Source: a virus | IMG/VR virus record: IMGVR_UViG_3300042924_004713 | Location: 62,001 to 126,000 of that record | Strand: one strand, 5' to 3' | DNA length: 64,000 nt | Shown here: piece after piece, positions 1-5,634 of the stretch | Layout: each line of letters opens with the position of its first letter | Position numbering within the stretch: position 1 is the first letter of the stretch | The notes under the pieces: model-generated | Seen by the model: only the letters and a program-made list of their open reading frames with translations | Databases searched by the model: none | What the model was told of the DNA's origin: nothing | Program-made: the position numbers and the translations under genes

Positions 1-1
1 A

Positions 2-397
2 TATCCAGGTGTTCGTGTCAAGGGCACAAAAAACAAAGTAGGATTAATGGAAGCATTTGAAGATCGCCATGCACGTGGTTATGCATGGAACAATCTGATG
101 TTGCAAAGGTGGACAGATCATGATGGTCAAGAACATCGTGTGTTAGATGACTACATTCGCAACAAACAACTTATTGACCTCACAGCTCAGCCTGACGAAG
201 TCAAGTATAAAGTTGACTCAGCTATTCGTGAACAGGTTTCGCACAAAGACATTGGACAAGTAGGTGTGCGATTCATGAAGTTCTGTGGTAAGTTTGATTT
301 GCAAAAAATCAGCGAACAGGCAGAACAGTATGCACAATGGTTGAATACAATATACCAAGGAGTATTGAATGATAATAGCCAAGCCCGTAGTACCTGA
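2..397 (+). CDS. rnh: T4 RNase H-like 5'-3' exonuclease (flap nuclease), C-terminal part
   Basis: The frame is open to the left edge, so only the last ~131 residues are present. The segment with the core RNKQLIDL, a following proline and then a helix ending in a KF-x-L-x-KIS pattern resembles the C-terminal domain of T4 RNase H, the 5' nuclease that removes RNA primers from Okazaki fragments. The N-terminal half with the metal-binding acidic residues lies outside the window, so catalysis cannot be judged. The stop overlaps the next gene by 29 bases. It could be another FEN-family nuclease; the assignment rests on remembered similarity over a short stretch. Confidence 0.5.
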   Translation, partial: YPGVRVKGTKNKVGLMEAFEDRHARGYAWNNLMLQRWTDHDGQEHRVLDDYIRNKQLIDLTAQPDEVKYKVDSAIREQVSHKDIGQVGVRFMKFCGKFDLQKISEQAEQYAQWLNTIYQGVLNDNSQARST

Positions 398-803
398 TCG
401 TTTTTGGATACTAAAACAAAACGACGAAAAGGTCGGAAACATTCAGGCCACTGCTAATGGATACACAGTTAAAATTCTAGATCAAGTTGAGATCTACAAA
501 AGTGTTCGCACAATCAAACAACGTGTGGGCATTGACTTTGAACCAGCTGTTAAGACCAACAAAAAGCCTCAGAATCAAGTACATGGATTTGAAACTGGTT
601 GTAATGCATACAACGGCATCTATGAAGTGCGTAGGCAGTTACCACTGTTTACCAAAACTCGCAAGAGCAAGAGTTGGTATGCAGCTGGATGGTATAAGGT
701 AATGCAGAATCGCACATGGCGTGTGGTACGCAATCCAAAACTGATCACACTGCAACGCTATCCCTATCATGGCCCTTTTCACAGTGAACAGGAAGCACAA
801 TGA
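369..803 (+). CDS. Conserved phage protein of unknown function
   Basis: A 144-residue protein starting inside the end of the nuclease gene. It is basic, rich in aromatic residues in its second half (WYAAGWYKV), with no signal peptide or membrane segment. Proteins with this start (MIIAKPVVP) occur in marine T4-like phages as far as I recall, without known function. It sits between the nuclease and another small gene and is probably co-transcribed with both: the upstream gene overlaps it and its TGA stop overlaps the next ATG. Confidence 0.7.
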   Translation: MIIAKPVVPDRFWILKQNDEKVGNIQATANGYTVKILDQVEIYKSVRTIKQRVGIDFEPAVKTNKKPQNQVHGFETGCNAYNGIYEVRRQLPLFTKTRKSKSWYAAGWYKVMQNRTWRVVRNPKLITLQRYPYHGPFHSEQEAQ

Positions 804-1006
804 GCATGCACATCAATCGCTTTGTGGACAGGATCAAAGCACATGAAAGTCGTGCGGCCAAGGACTTTGTTATGACCATGCAGGATGCAAGGGATCTGCA
901 TGCTGACATTACCAAGCTCTTGATGCAGCTACAAGCCGCTGCTGAACAAAAGAATTCTCAAAGCGAAGTCATAAACATCGAAGTCACTGGTGGTGGCTTT
1001 AAATAA
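800..1006 (+). CDS. Small conserved phage protein
   Basis: A 68-residue protein whose ATG overlaps the preceding stop as ATGA, with AGGAAG seven to eleven bases upstream. The body is predicted helical with alternating charges (RFVDRIKAHESRAAKDF), followed by a short glycine-ending tail (TGGGFK). No catalytic motif is visible. The overlap implies translational coupling to the upstream gene. Confidence 0.7.
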   Translation: MSMHINRFVDRIKAHESRAAKDFVMTMQDARDLHADITKLLMQLQAAAEQKNSQSEVINIEVTGGGFK

Positions 1007-1024
1007 AAACTACATGGTTTTTGG

Positions 1025-1032
1025 CATAAATA
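1025..1032 (+). promoter_or_regulatory. T4-like late promoter box (CATAAATA)
   Basis: CATAAATA differs at one base from the T4 late consensus TATAAATA and has no matching -35 element. It ends 23 bases before a GTG start that has AAGGAG in front of it, the expected geometry for a late promoter feeding the next gene. Confidence 0.4.
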
Positions 1033-1055
1033 TTGAATTGAAGTAAGGAGATGCT

Positions 1056-1376
1056 GTGTCTAGACCCAAGCCAAAAATCCTAGTAGAACTCACAGATAAA
1101 AATACCTATCGTACAGAACAAGTGCTGGCCAGCGAGGGTATCTGGGCTGTGTTTTTTGATGGCGCTCCTATCAATCTCAAAACTGCCAACATGTTGCAGC
1201 AGTTTCCTGGTCCCAAATACAAAAAGGTCAGCTTTAGCAATCCCGGACATGCAATCAACTTGGCCAAAAAGCTGAATAGCCAATTTCGTACCAACAAATT
1301 CACCGTGGTGTTGCTACGTGCTGGAGATCAAGTGTATCCTCCGGTCACTGGAACCTCCAGTGAATCGCAAAGCTGA
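1056..1376 (+). CDS. Hypothetical phage protein (GTG start)
   Basis: A 106-residue protein. The GTG was chosen because AAGGAG lies five bases before it, while the nearby ATG is out of frame and stops at once. The N-terminus is basic (SRPKPK), the body mixed alpha/beta, the tail polar. No recognised domain. It overlaps the next gene's start by 17 bases, which suggests one transcript. Confidence 0.65.
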   Translation: MSRPKPKILVELTDKNTYRTEQVLASEGIWAVFFDGAPINLKTANMLQQFPGPKYKKVSFSNPGHAINLAKKLNSQFRTNKFTVVLLRAGDQVYPPVTGTSSESQS

Positions 1377-1722
1377 AATCACTCGTAGAGTATTAGATCT
1401 GCTGCCTGAGCCAGATCGTGTGCCTTTTGAAGTTGCCATGAACACCTGGTGGCGTAATCTTAGAAACAAAGGTGGTTTGTCGCTGACCGATCTAGGACTA
1501 CGTGTGTTCAAAGAGCAAGCAGAATTGGAGTGTCATGAATTTGTGATACCACGAGATCAGCCCATATCGCAAGGTAGCCTGTTGAGATTGGATCGTGGAC
1601 AACAGTGGCCATATCACTTGGATAAAAAGAGACGTATTACCTTTTTTGGCAGCAGAGAAGCCATGATGATGGCGCTGTACGGTAATTTTTCTAACTACGT
1701 ATACAGATTATCAGAACGTTAG
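1360..1722 (+). CDS. Conserved phage protein of unknown function
   Basis: A 120-residue protein from GTG 1360 (MNRKAEITRR). An earlier in-frame ATG at 1318 would add 14 residues that look like out-of-frame translation of the upstream gene. Compact, charged, Trp/Arg-rich (NTWWRNLRNKGGLSLTD), with no signal peptide. Similar short proteins are common in marine T4-like phages to my knowledge; function unknown. Confidence 0.6.
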   Translation: MNRKAEITRRVLDLLPEPDRVPFEVAMNTWWRNLRNKGGLSLTDLGLRVFKEQAELECHEFVIPRDQPISQGSLLRLDRGQQWPYHLDKKRRITFFGSREAMMMALYGNFSNYVYRLSER

Positions 1723-1792
1723 CAAAACAACAACTCTTGCATCTTTGTTAAGAAATTTGGCGAAATGTCTGTTGTTTTTTTCAAAAACTAGG

Positions 1793-1821
1793 TTGACCTG
1801 GTATAAATAAAAATGTAAAAT
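1793..1821 (+). promoter_or_regulatory. Sigma70-type promoter with embedded late box
   Basis: TTGACC (1793-1798), a 17-base spacer and TAAAAT (1816-1821). The spacer contains an exact T4 late box TATAAATA at 1802-1809, so early and late transcription could both start here. It belongs to the TTGACC family found repeatedly in this window. Confidence 0.6.
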
Positions 1822-1827
1822 AGATGC

Positions 1828-2022
1828 TATGATGACTTCAATACTTTCATTATCCGCGATGCACAAATGTCCCACACAGAGTGGCCTATCAACATGGCTC
1901 CAGTTTGGGTATACCCGTGCGATCAAGATTAATGATAGTGGGGGGTCCAAGTAGATCAAGCATCAAGCAACATGCGTCTACTAGGGCCCTGGAAGTAAAA
2001 ACTCCAGGGCTTTTTGTTTTTT
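1828..2022 (+). ncRNA. Candidate small transcript (or leaderless 41-residue ORF) with own terminator
   Basis: A promoter ends at 1821 and a rho-independent terminator lies at 1986-2022, defining a transcript of about 190 bases. It contains one ORF, 1829-1954 (MMTSILSLSAM...), whose ATG falls at the predicted first transcribed base with no ribosome binding site, plus short internal hairpins such as GGGTATACCC. It could be a small RNA, a leaderless small protein or a gene remnant. No homology recognised. Confidence 0.4.
1986..2022 (+). terminator. Rho-independent terminator
   Basis: An 8-base stem GCCCTGGA (1986-1993) / TCCAGGGC (2003-2010) with an AGTAAAAAC-type loop, followed by TTTTTGTTTTTT. 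Confidence 0.85.
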
Positions 2023-2031
2023 AAGGGAAAA

Positions 2032-2187
2032 ATGAAAGAAAATAACGATGAAAAACTTTTGCATCAGCTCAAGGAGCACGTACTAACAGCAGAACAATTG
2101 GCCGAACTTATTGAAGCCAAGCTGGAACGAGCTAGGCTGATGCAACAAGGCTTTAGACAGTTACAACTCGCAAAAAACGTGTTATAA
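2032..2187 (+). CDS. Small charged helical protein
   Basis: A 51-residue ORF starting at ATG 2032, just after the terminator; AAGGGAAAA gives only a weak ribosome binding site. The sequence is almost wholly predicted helix with alternating Leu, Glu and Lys (LTAEQLAELIEAKLERAR). No known family. Its 3' end overlaps a promoter-like -35/-10 pair at 2161-2188. Confidence 0.5.
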   Translation: MKENNDEKLLHQLKEHVLTAEQLAELIEAKLERARLMQQGFRQLQLAKNVL

Positions 2188-2188
2188 T
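2161..2188 (+). promoter_or_regulatory. Promoter at the start of the structured RNA/tRNA island
   Basis: TTACAA (2161-2166), 16-base spacer, perfect TATAAT (2183-2188), lying over the stop codon of the small ORF. Transcription would begin near 2195 and enter the structured non-coding region. Confidence 0.5.
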
Positions 2189-2319
2189 TGTTGAGTGTTT
2201 AAGGTAACGAGGACCAGTGATTCACTAAAAATCACAAACGGGCGGACAGTACACATGAAAACCCTGGCGGCAACGAGGTGAGTAAGACTACTGGTTGGGG
2301 TGTCGACCCCAACATATGG
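2189..2319 (+). ncRNA. Structured non-coding segment 1 of the island
   Basis: There is no plausible gene here. CCAGT near 2215 can pair with ACTGG near 2290, enclosing about 70 bases, and the segment ends with a strong hairpin TTGGGGT-GTC-GACCCCAA just before a promoter. AACGAGG occurs twice. The layout suggests a folded RNA of about 110 bases ending at the hairpin; identity unknown. Confidence 0.4.
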
Positions 2320-2348
2320 TTGACCAATATTTGGCGTTTGTTTATAAT
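2320..2348 (+). promoter_or_regulatory. Strong sigma70-type promoter
   Basis: TTGACC (2320-2325), 17-base spacer, TATAAT (2343-2348). It points into the hairpin and tRNA-like element that begins at 2363 and then tRNA-Lys. Confidence 0.75.
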
Positions 2349-2362
2349 GCTCAATGTTGGGA

Positions 2363-2463
2363 CCATATTGAAGCACACTAAGCCGAAGGGCGCACGACGG
2401 GTGGTAATGCTGTCCGATGCCGACAGTGAGGCGGTTCGAATCCCCTAGTGTGTTTCAATATGG
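2363..2463 (+). ncRNA. 18-bp hairpin enclosing a tRNA-like element
   Basis: The arms 2363-2380 and 2446-2463 are complementary at all 18 positions (one G-U). The 65-base interior carries tRNA-like signatures: a 5-bp stem CTGTC/GACAG with a 7-base loop, and GGTTCGAATCCCC like a T arm. It is not a normal tRNA: the base before the putative anticodon is G instead of U, the T stem pairs badly and no CCA follows. The arms match those of a second hairpin at 2792-2875. Confidence 0.5.
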
Positions 2464-2718
2464 TTTTGAATCCCGCAGTCCCTTCTGCGTTATTAAAGGG
2501 GGTGGTTGGCGTCACCACAATGCCAGGGCTCATACGATGAAAGCCTCAGAACCCGCAGACATGGGTGCCAGAAAAATCGTAGGTGGGTATCACGCCTAGC
2601 CAGAAGTAAGTGTGATGGACAGAGTAACAGCTCAGTCAGGGGCTTGAGGGATCAAGTGGCCTGACACCTAACTACAAGGAGAGTCCATTATGGACAGTGA
2701 CAAGAGTGGTAAGATGAA
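2464..2718 (+). ncRNA. Structured non-coding segment 2 of the island
   Basis: About 255 bases before tRNA-Lys without a credible gene. Several hairpins can be drawn: GCAG-TCCCTT-CTGC; TCAGG...CCTGA around CTTGA-GGGA-TCAAG (about 2637-2665); and GTCCA-TTA-TGGAC next to the tRNA. Stem density and high G content compared with neighbouring coding DNA suggest a folded RNA, possibly part of one large RNA with the segments at 3001-3313 and 3389-3755. Confidence 0.45.
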
Positions 2719-2794
2719 GGAGCTATAGTCAAACGGTTAAGACAGCGGACTTTTAATCCGTCAGGTCAGGGTTCGAATCCCTGTGGCTCCACCA
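2719..2794 (+). tRNA. tRNA-Lys(UUU)
   Basis: Complete cloverleaf with acceptor GGAGCTA pairing with TGGCTCC, anticodon loop CTTTTAA and canonical GTTCGAATCCC T arm. CCA is encoded, and those last three bases also form the 5' end of the hairpin at 2792-2875. Confidence 0.95.
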
Positions 2795-2875
2795 TATAAA
2801 AACACATTCGAACACATATAGGCGGCCGGCGCTAGGGAAATCTTTACGGAGTTCCTGGAATGTGTTTCTATATGG
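2792..2875 (+). ncRNA. Second 18-bp hairpin, overlapping the CCA end of tRNA-Lys
   Basis: The arms 2792-2809 and 2858-2875 pair at 17 of 18 positions around a 48-base loop. The 3' arm (core TGTGTTTC, then ATATGG) closely matches the 3' arm of the hairpin at 2446-2463, so the two are copies of one module. The 5' arm begins with the tRNA's own CCA, so tRNA maturation and hairpin formation would compete. The next base opens a TTGACC promoter. Confidence 0.5.
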
Positions 2876-2904
2876 TTGACCAATTAAATTCTTTTTGTTA
2901 TACT
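2876..2904 (+). promoter_or_regulatory. Sigma70-type promoter before the initiator-like tRNA
   Basis: TTGACC (2876-2881), 17-base spacer, TATACT (2899-2904), immediately downstream of the hairpin and 20 bases before the tRNA. Confidence 0.7.
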
Positions 2905-2923
2905 AGACAAAATACAATACAGC

Positions 2924-3000
2924 GGCGGAGGGGAGAAACGGTTTACTCGTTGGTCTCATAAGCCAAAGACATCAGGTTCGATTCCTGTTCTCCGCAACCA
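2924..3000 (+). tRNA. Initiator-like tRNA-fMet(CAU)
   Basis: Anticodon loop CTCATAA gives CAU. The 3' end CCGCAACCA is the same as in E. coli tRNA-fMet. With that register position 1 (G) faces A72, an unpaired 1-72 as in bacterial initiators, and pair 11-24 is A-U, another initiator hallmark. The anticodon stem has G-C, G-C then U-G where initiators have three G-C pairs, so initiator function is likely but not certain. The alternative is elongator Met with one extra 3' A. Confidence 0.8.
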
Positions 3001-3313
3001 GTTCCGGTTACTACTTTCCTGAAAGTAGGGGGCGCCACACCATAGTTAGGCCGGTTGGCTAGGCTACCGTTAGCGCAATGCAGAGCAGAGCACCTAGATA
3101 TGCGGACAAAACCGCTAGCACGAGACGCTGAAACAAATGTGGACAGGGTAACCACTCCAGGATAGGGGCGACTGTGGAAAAGCGTGGCCTAACCAAGATT
3201 TAAAATAAAACAGAAGTGAGCGATCTGTCTCTGAAAAGAGTTTAGCAAGGGTTGATGCGGTATCACAGCTTCGGCATCTGTAACAGCGATTCCTTGTTAG
3301 TTCTCGATTTTAT
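3001..3313 (+). ncRNA. Structured non-coding segment 3 of the island
   Basis: No gene is supported. Clear helices: CTACTTTC/GAAAGTAG (3011-3028); GTTAGGCC (3045-3052) with GGCCTAAC (3186-3193), enclosing about 130 bases; and TAGCAAGG (3243-3250) with CCTTGTTA (3292-3299), enclosing GATGC/GCATC. These long-range pairs argue for one or two folded RNAs. I did not find RNase P or group I intron core motifs. TCCTTGTTAGTT at 3291-3302 recurs at 22776. Confidence 0.5.
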
Positions 3314-3388
3314 GCACGGTTCGTCTATCGGTTAGGACACAGCCCTTTCAAGGCTGGAAGACGGGTTCGATTCCCGTACCGTGTACCA
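3314..3388 (+). tRNA. tRNA-Glu(UUC)
   Basis: Acceptor GCACGGT with ACCGTGT (first pair G-U), anticodon stem CAGCC/GGCTG, loop CTTTCAA, T arm GGGTTCGATTCCC, encoded CCA. Confidence 0.95.
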
Positions 3389-3755
3389 AACGTTCCAGCG
3401 TCACTGGATACTCTGGTCCCGGAGGATGAGAAGTGTGGTGACACACACGGGCGGTACACTTCTAGCCTAAAGTGCGCTGGCAATGCGAGAACGGTCCCGG
3501 TCGTGGAGCGGGTGGAGGCTGTGTGTGATGGTGCTAGGACTACTTGGTGCTTGATGCAGTATAATTACCGCCGCGGGACGCAGAGCATTTTTAGATTATA
3601 ACAGCAAGTGCTGATACAGGTAGCGTGACAGGACGCTGTCACTATGCGGGCTCTCCCGGCCGGGGACGGGTCCTGACATAACTGGCCTCGGCTTTGACCT
3701 TGTTAGCGCAAGACGTCTAAATTGGCATTATCTCAGCACTTGCTATTATGATCTT
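3389..3755 (+). ncRNA. Structured non-coding segment 4 of the island
   Basis: About 365 bases between tRNA-Glu and tRNA-Asp without a gene. Helices include CCAGCG (3395-3400)/CGCTGG (3475-3480), GAAGTGT (3430-3436)/ACACTTC (3456-3462), GTGACAG-GACG-CTGTCAC (3625-3642), and a perfect 12-bp helix AGCAAGTGCTGA (3603-3614)/TCAGCACTTGCT (3733-3744) closing a 118-base domain. A large ornate RNA beside phage tRNAs recalls the GOLLD class described from lake metagenomes and phages, but I cannot confirm that identity. Confidence 0.55.
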
Positions 3756-3830
3756 GGTCTCAAAGTGTTCATGGACGCACGTAGGCCTGTCACGCCTAAA
3801 GAAGGGGATCGTTACCCCTTGGGACCGCCA
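3756..3830 (+). tRNA. tRNA-Asp(GUC)
   Basis: Acceptor GGTCTCA with TGGGACC, D stem GTGT/GCAC, anticodon stem TAGGC/GCCTA with loop CTGTCAC, T stem AGGGG/CCCCT, discriminator G and CCA. The T loop is ATCGTTA, with A at 54 and U at 58, the reverse of the usual T54-A58. It occupies what could otherwise be read as the start of the next ORF and so fixes that gene's start at 3849. Confidence 0.85.
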
Positions 3831-3848
3831 AAAACAGTAAATACAGGC

Positions 3849-4094
3849 ATGAAAGAACTACTGAAAAATCTACCGCAGATTCTCAGTGCCCTGCCTGAAA
3901 TCGTAAAATATTTGAAATATCTGCCTGTGATTATGTTGCTGGCTGGTATTGGGTTTGGTGTTTACTATGCTGTGGAAAATAAAAAAGATCCATATGTGTG
4001 TGTAAACAACCATGTGTTTGAGCAACTGCGTGTGGACAGTGATGTCTATGTATTCAAAGGTGGCACCTGCGTGGATGCCAAAGATCTAAAATAA
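3849..4094 (+). CDS. Small single-pass membrane protein
   Basis: An 81-residue protein from ATG 3849; earlier in-frame starts lie inside tRNA-Asp. An amphipathic N-terminus (KELLKNLPQILSALP) is followed by one hydrophobic segment near residues 25-42 (LPVIMLLAGIGFGVYYAV), then a polar tail with two cysteines. The ribosome binding site is weak. No family recognised. The gene lies alone between tRNA-Asp and tRNA-Tyr. Confidence 0.6.
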   Translation: MKELLKNLPQILSALPEIVKYLKYLPVIMLLAGIGFGVYYAVENKKDPYVCVNNHVFEQLRVDSDVYVFKGGTCVDAKDLK

Positions 4095-4100
4095 ATTTCA

Positions 4101-4193
4101 GGGTGTCTTGTAGCTATGGCGTGTGCTACACCGGACTGTAAATCCGGTCCCTCGTGGTAAACATTCGCGGTTCGAATCCGTGGACACCCACCA
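4101..4193 (+). tRNA. tRNA-Tyr(GUA)
   Basis: Class II tRNA of 93 bases: acceptor GGGTGTC/GACACCC, anticodon stem CCGGA/TCCGG with loop CTGTAAA, long variable arm, canonical T arm, encoded CCA. Confidence 0.95.
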
Positions 4194-4200
4194 GTGTTAT

Positions 4201-4276
4201 TCCAGCGTAGCTCAGAGGTAGAAGCAGCGGACTGTTAATCCGTTTGTCGTTGGTTCGATCCCAACCGCTGGAGCCA
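4201..4276 (+). tRNA. tRNA-Asn(GUU)
   Basis: Acceptor TCCAGCG/CGCTGGA, anticodon loop CTGTTAA, T arm with GGTTCGATCCC, encoded GCCA. Confidence 0.95.
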
Positions 4277-4281
4277 ATCAA

Positions 4282-4356
4282 GGGCTGATAGTGATAGCGA
4301 GAGCACACTCGGTTTGCACCCGAGAGGTCGGGGTTTGACTCCCCGTCGGTCCACCA
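4282..4356 (+). tRNA. tRNA-Ala(UGC)
   Basis: Acceptor GGGCTGA with TCGGTCC (two G-U pairs), anticodon stem CTCGG/CCGAG, loop TTTGCAC, T arm GGGGTTTGACTCCCC, encoded ACCA. Confidence 0.92.
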
Positions 4357-4371
4357 AACAAGGAGAAAATA

Positions 4372-4626
4372 ATGTTGAGAGATTACACACCCAAGATAGC
4401 CAAGGCTGATCTTGAACATGGTGCATATTACACAGGTAGTTGCCGTAATGCCAGCGTAGCTCGTTGGGATAGTAATAAACAATGCTTTGTGCATTGGCGT
4501 TCGAAGTTTGGCGATAGGTTTCTTGAAGAAATACGTCATCCTGAAGATGACTCTGTGTTTGATGTTTTTGTAGTAGAAAGCAAGATTACTCATCCAGTGG
4601 AAGAAATACCACTAGATAGGATTTAA
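4372..4626 (+). CDS. Hypothetical phage protein
   Basis: An 84-residue protein with AAGGAG eight bases before the ATG, a good ribosome binding site. Mixed charge, soluble, aromatic-rich centre (CFVHWRSKFGDRF) and acidic second half; no membrane segment or known motif. It sits between tRNA-Ala and tRNA-His and is probably translated from the same long transcript before or during tRNA processing. Confidence 0.75.
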   Translation: MLRDYTPKIAKADLEHGAYYTGSCRNASVARWDSNKQCFVHWRSKFGDRFLEEIRHPEDDSVFDVFVVESKITHPVEEIPLDRI

Positions 4627-4627
4627 T

Positions 4628-4703
4628 GGTGTCCGTAGTGTAGTGGTCTGCACGGGTGTCTGTGGAACACTCAGCGTCGGTTCAATCCCGATCGGATACC
4701 CCA
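4628..4703 (+). tRNA. tRNA-His(GUG)
   Basis: Anticodon loop CTGTGGA. The extra 5' G (G-1) facing C73 is encoded, the identity element of tRNA-His; acceptor GTGTCCG pairs with CGGATAC. Encoded CCA. Confidence 0.93.
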
Positions 4704-4705
4704 AT

Positions 4706-4783
4706 GCATCGGTACCAGAGCGGCCTAATGGCGGAGTCTGCAAAACTCTCGATTCGCTGGTTCAAATCCAGCCCGATGCTCCA
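4706..4783 (+). tRNA. tRNA-Cys(GCA)
   Basis: Acceptor GCATCGG/CCGATGC, anticodon stem GGAGT/ACTCT, loop CTGCAAA, T arm CTGGTTCAAATCCAG, discriminator U as usual for Cys, encoded CCA. Confidence 0.94.
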
Positions 4784-4790
4784 AACATAT

Positions 4791-4868
4791 ACCGCTTTAG
4801 CTCAGTTGGATTAGAGCATTGGCCTACGAAGCCAAGGGTCGGGGGTTCGAGTCCCTCAGGCGGTACCA
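4791..4868 (+). tRNA. tRNA-Arg(ACG)
   Basis: Acceptor ACCGCTT/AGGCGGT, anticodon stem TTGGC/GCCAA with loop CTACGAA. The A at position 34 would need the host's TadA to make inosine for CGU/CGC/CGA decoding. Encoded CCA. Confidence 0.95.
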
Positions 4869-4877
4869 TAAAGTTAT

Positions 4878-4951
4878 TCCGGTGTGGTGTAATGGCAGCG
4901 CGGCGGTCTCCAAAACCGTTAGTGGGGGTTCGATTCCCTCCACCGGAGCCA
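4878..4951 (+). tRNA. tRNA-Trp(CCA)
   Basis: Acceptor TCCGGTG/CACCGGA, anticodon stem GCGGT/ACCGT, loop CTCCAAA, T arm GGGGTTCGATTCCCT, encoded GCCA. Confidence 0.94.
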
Positions 4952-4955
4952 AATT

Positions 4956-5029
4956 GGTCAGTTAGCTCAAAGGTAGAGCACACGGCTGATAACCGTGAGA
5001 CACTGGATCGTTACCAGTACTGACTACCA
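4956..5029 (+). tRNA. tRNA-Ile(GAU)
   Basis: Acceptor GGTCAGT/ACTGACT, anticodon stem CACGG/CCGTG, loop CTGATAA, T stem ACTGG/CCAGT, encoded CCA. The T loop is ATCGTTA, with the A54/U58 arrangement also seen in Asp, Gly(GCC) and Phe here. Confidence 0.92.
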
Positions 5030-5033
5030 TGAT

Positions 5034-5110
5034 GGCGATGTAGCATAGTTGGTCAATGCAGCCGCTTCATACGCGGAAGATCGGGGGCTCGAATCCCTCC
5101 ATCGCTACCA
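5034..5110 (+). tRNA. tRNA-Met(CAU), elongator-type
   Basis: Acceptor GGCGATG/CATCGCT fully paired (first pair G-U), anticodon loop TTCATAC, T arm GGGGGCTCGAATCCCT, encoded ACCA. The paired 1-72 separates it from the initiator-like tRNA at 2924. A lysidine-type Ile tRNA with CAU is possible but the body looks like elongator Met. Confidence 0.9.
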
Positions 5111-5187
5111 TGCTGATATAGCTCATTAGGTAGAGCACCGCCTTGGTAAGGCGGAGGTGACCAGTTCGATTCTGGTTATCAGCACCA
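5111..5187 (+). tRNA. tRNA-Thr(GGU)
   Basis: Begins directly at the CCA end of tRNA-Met with no spacer. Acceptor TGCTGAT/ATCAGCA, anticodon stem CCGCC/GGCGG, loop TTGGTAA, encoded CCA. Confidence 0.94.
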
Positions 5188-5191
5188 AAAA

Positions 5192-5279
5192 GGAAGTGTG
5201 CCAGAGAGGTCTATTGGAGCAGTCTTGAAAACTGTCGTATCGCAAGGTACCGTGAGTTCGAATCCCACCACTTCCGCCA
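5192..5279 (+). tRNA. tRNA-Ser(UGA)
   Basis: Class II, 88 bases: acceptor GGAAGTG/CACTTCC, anticodon stem GCAGT/ACTGT with loop CTTGAAA, long variable arm, T arm GTGAGTTCGAATCCCAC, discriminator G and CCA. Confidence 0.94.
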
Positions 5280-5316
5280 AATATTTTCTAAAAGCATAGT
5301 GCATACTAACTAAACA

Positions 5317-5433
5317 ATGCGCCCGCTTTTATTTTTTATCTGTTGTATTCCTTTGGTCTGGTACTGGATGTGGCTAGCTCGACGTGTGCCACCCATGCCA
5401 GATCAAGAAGAAGACGACAACCGGCCCCGTTAG
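5317..5433 (+). CDS. Possible 38-residue membrane peptide
   Basis: ATG 5317 to TAG 5433, running ten bases into tRNA-Thr(UGU). Residues 4-21 are very hydrophobic (LLFFICCIPLVWYWMWL), then a charged tail with an acidic cluster (QEEDD). There is no clear ribosome binding site, so this may be chance; the hydrophobic-then-charged pattern and exact fit between two tRNAs are the support. Confidence 0.35.
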   Translation: MRPLLFFICCIPLVWYWMWLARRVPPMPDQEEDDNRPR

Positions 5434-5497
5434 TTAAACGGTATAACACTTGATTTGTAATCATGGATCGGCAGTTCGATTCTGTCACGGGGCACCA
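5424..5497 (+). tRNA. tRNA-Thr(UGU)
   Basis: Acceptor GCCCCGT/ACGGGGC, anticodon loop TTTGTAA on a stem with one mismatch (CTTGA/TCATG), T arm GCAGTTCGATTCTGT, encoded ACCA. Confidence 0.88.
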
Positions 5498-5505
5498 GTT
5501 TTCAC

Positions 5506-5534
5506 TTGATCTAAAATACTATTTGCAGTATACT
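5506..5534 (+). promoter_or_regulatory. Sigma70-type promoter inside the tRNA island
   Basis: TTGATC (5506-5511), 17-base spacer, TATACT (5529-5534), nine bases before tRNA-Ser(GCU). Confidence 0.6.
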
Positions 5535-5542
5535 ACTAACAT

Positions 5543-5634
5543 GGAGCGTTGGCCGAGTGGTCGAAGGCAGCGGTTTGCTAAACCGTCGTATTGAGAAATC
5601 AGTACCATTAGTTCGAATCTAATACGCTCCGCCA
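5543..5634 (+). tRNA. tRNA-Ser(GCU)
   Basis: Class II, 92 bases: acceptor GGAGCGT/ACGCTCC, anticodon stem GCGGT/ACCGT, loop TTGCTAA, long variable arm, encoded GCCA, followed by a run of T. Confidence 0.94.

Noticed and set aside
2417-2599. A 60-codon ORF through the hairpin and tRNA-like region
   Set aside because: It has no ribosome binding site, an unusual composition, and runs through bases committed to helices and the tRNA-like element.
2871-2999. tRNA-Met at 2924 beginning at 2925 with a fully paired acceptor
   Set aside because: That register leaves an extra A before the CCA; starting at 2924 gives the standard N73-CCA end and the initiator-type 1-72 mismatch.
3001-3313. RNase P RNA or group I intron in the tRNA-island gap
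   Set aside because: Long helices are present but I could not find the conserved P4/J regions of RNase P or the P7/guanosine-site core of group I introns, and no split gene flanks it.
4126-5023. Long ORFs on both strands across the tRNA genes
   Set aside because: They read tRNA sequence (for example GGVRFPPPEP-type strings typical of translated tRNAs) and have no translation signals.
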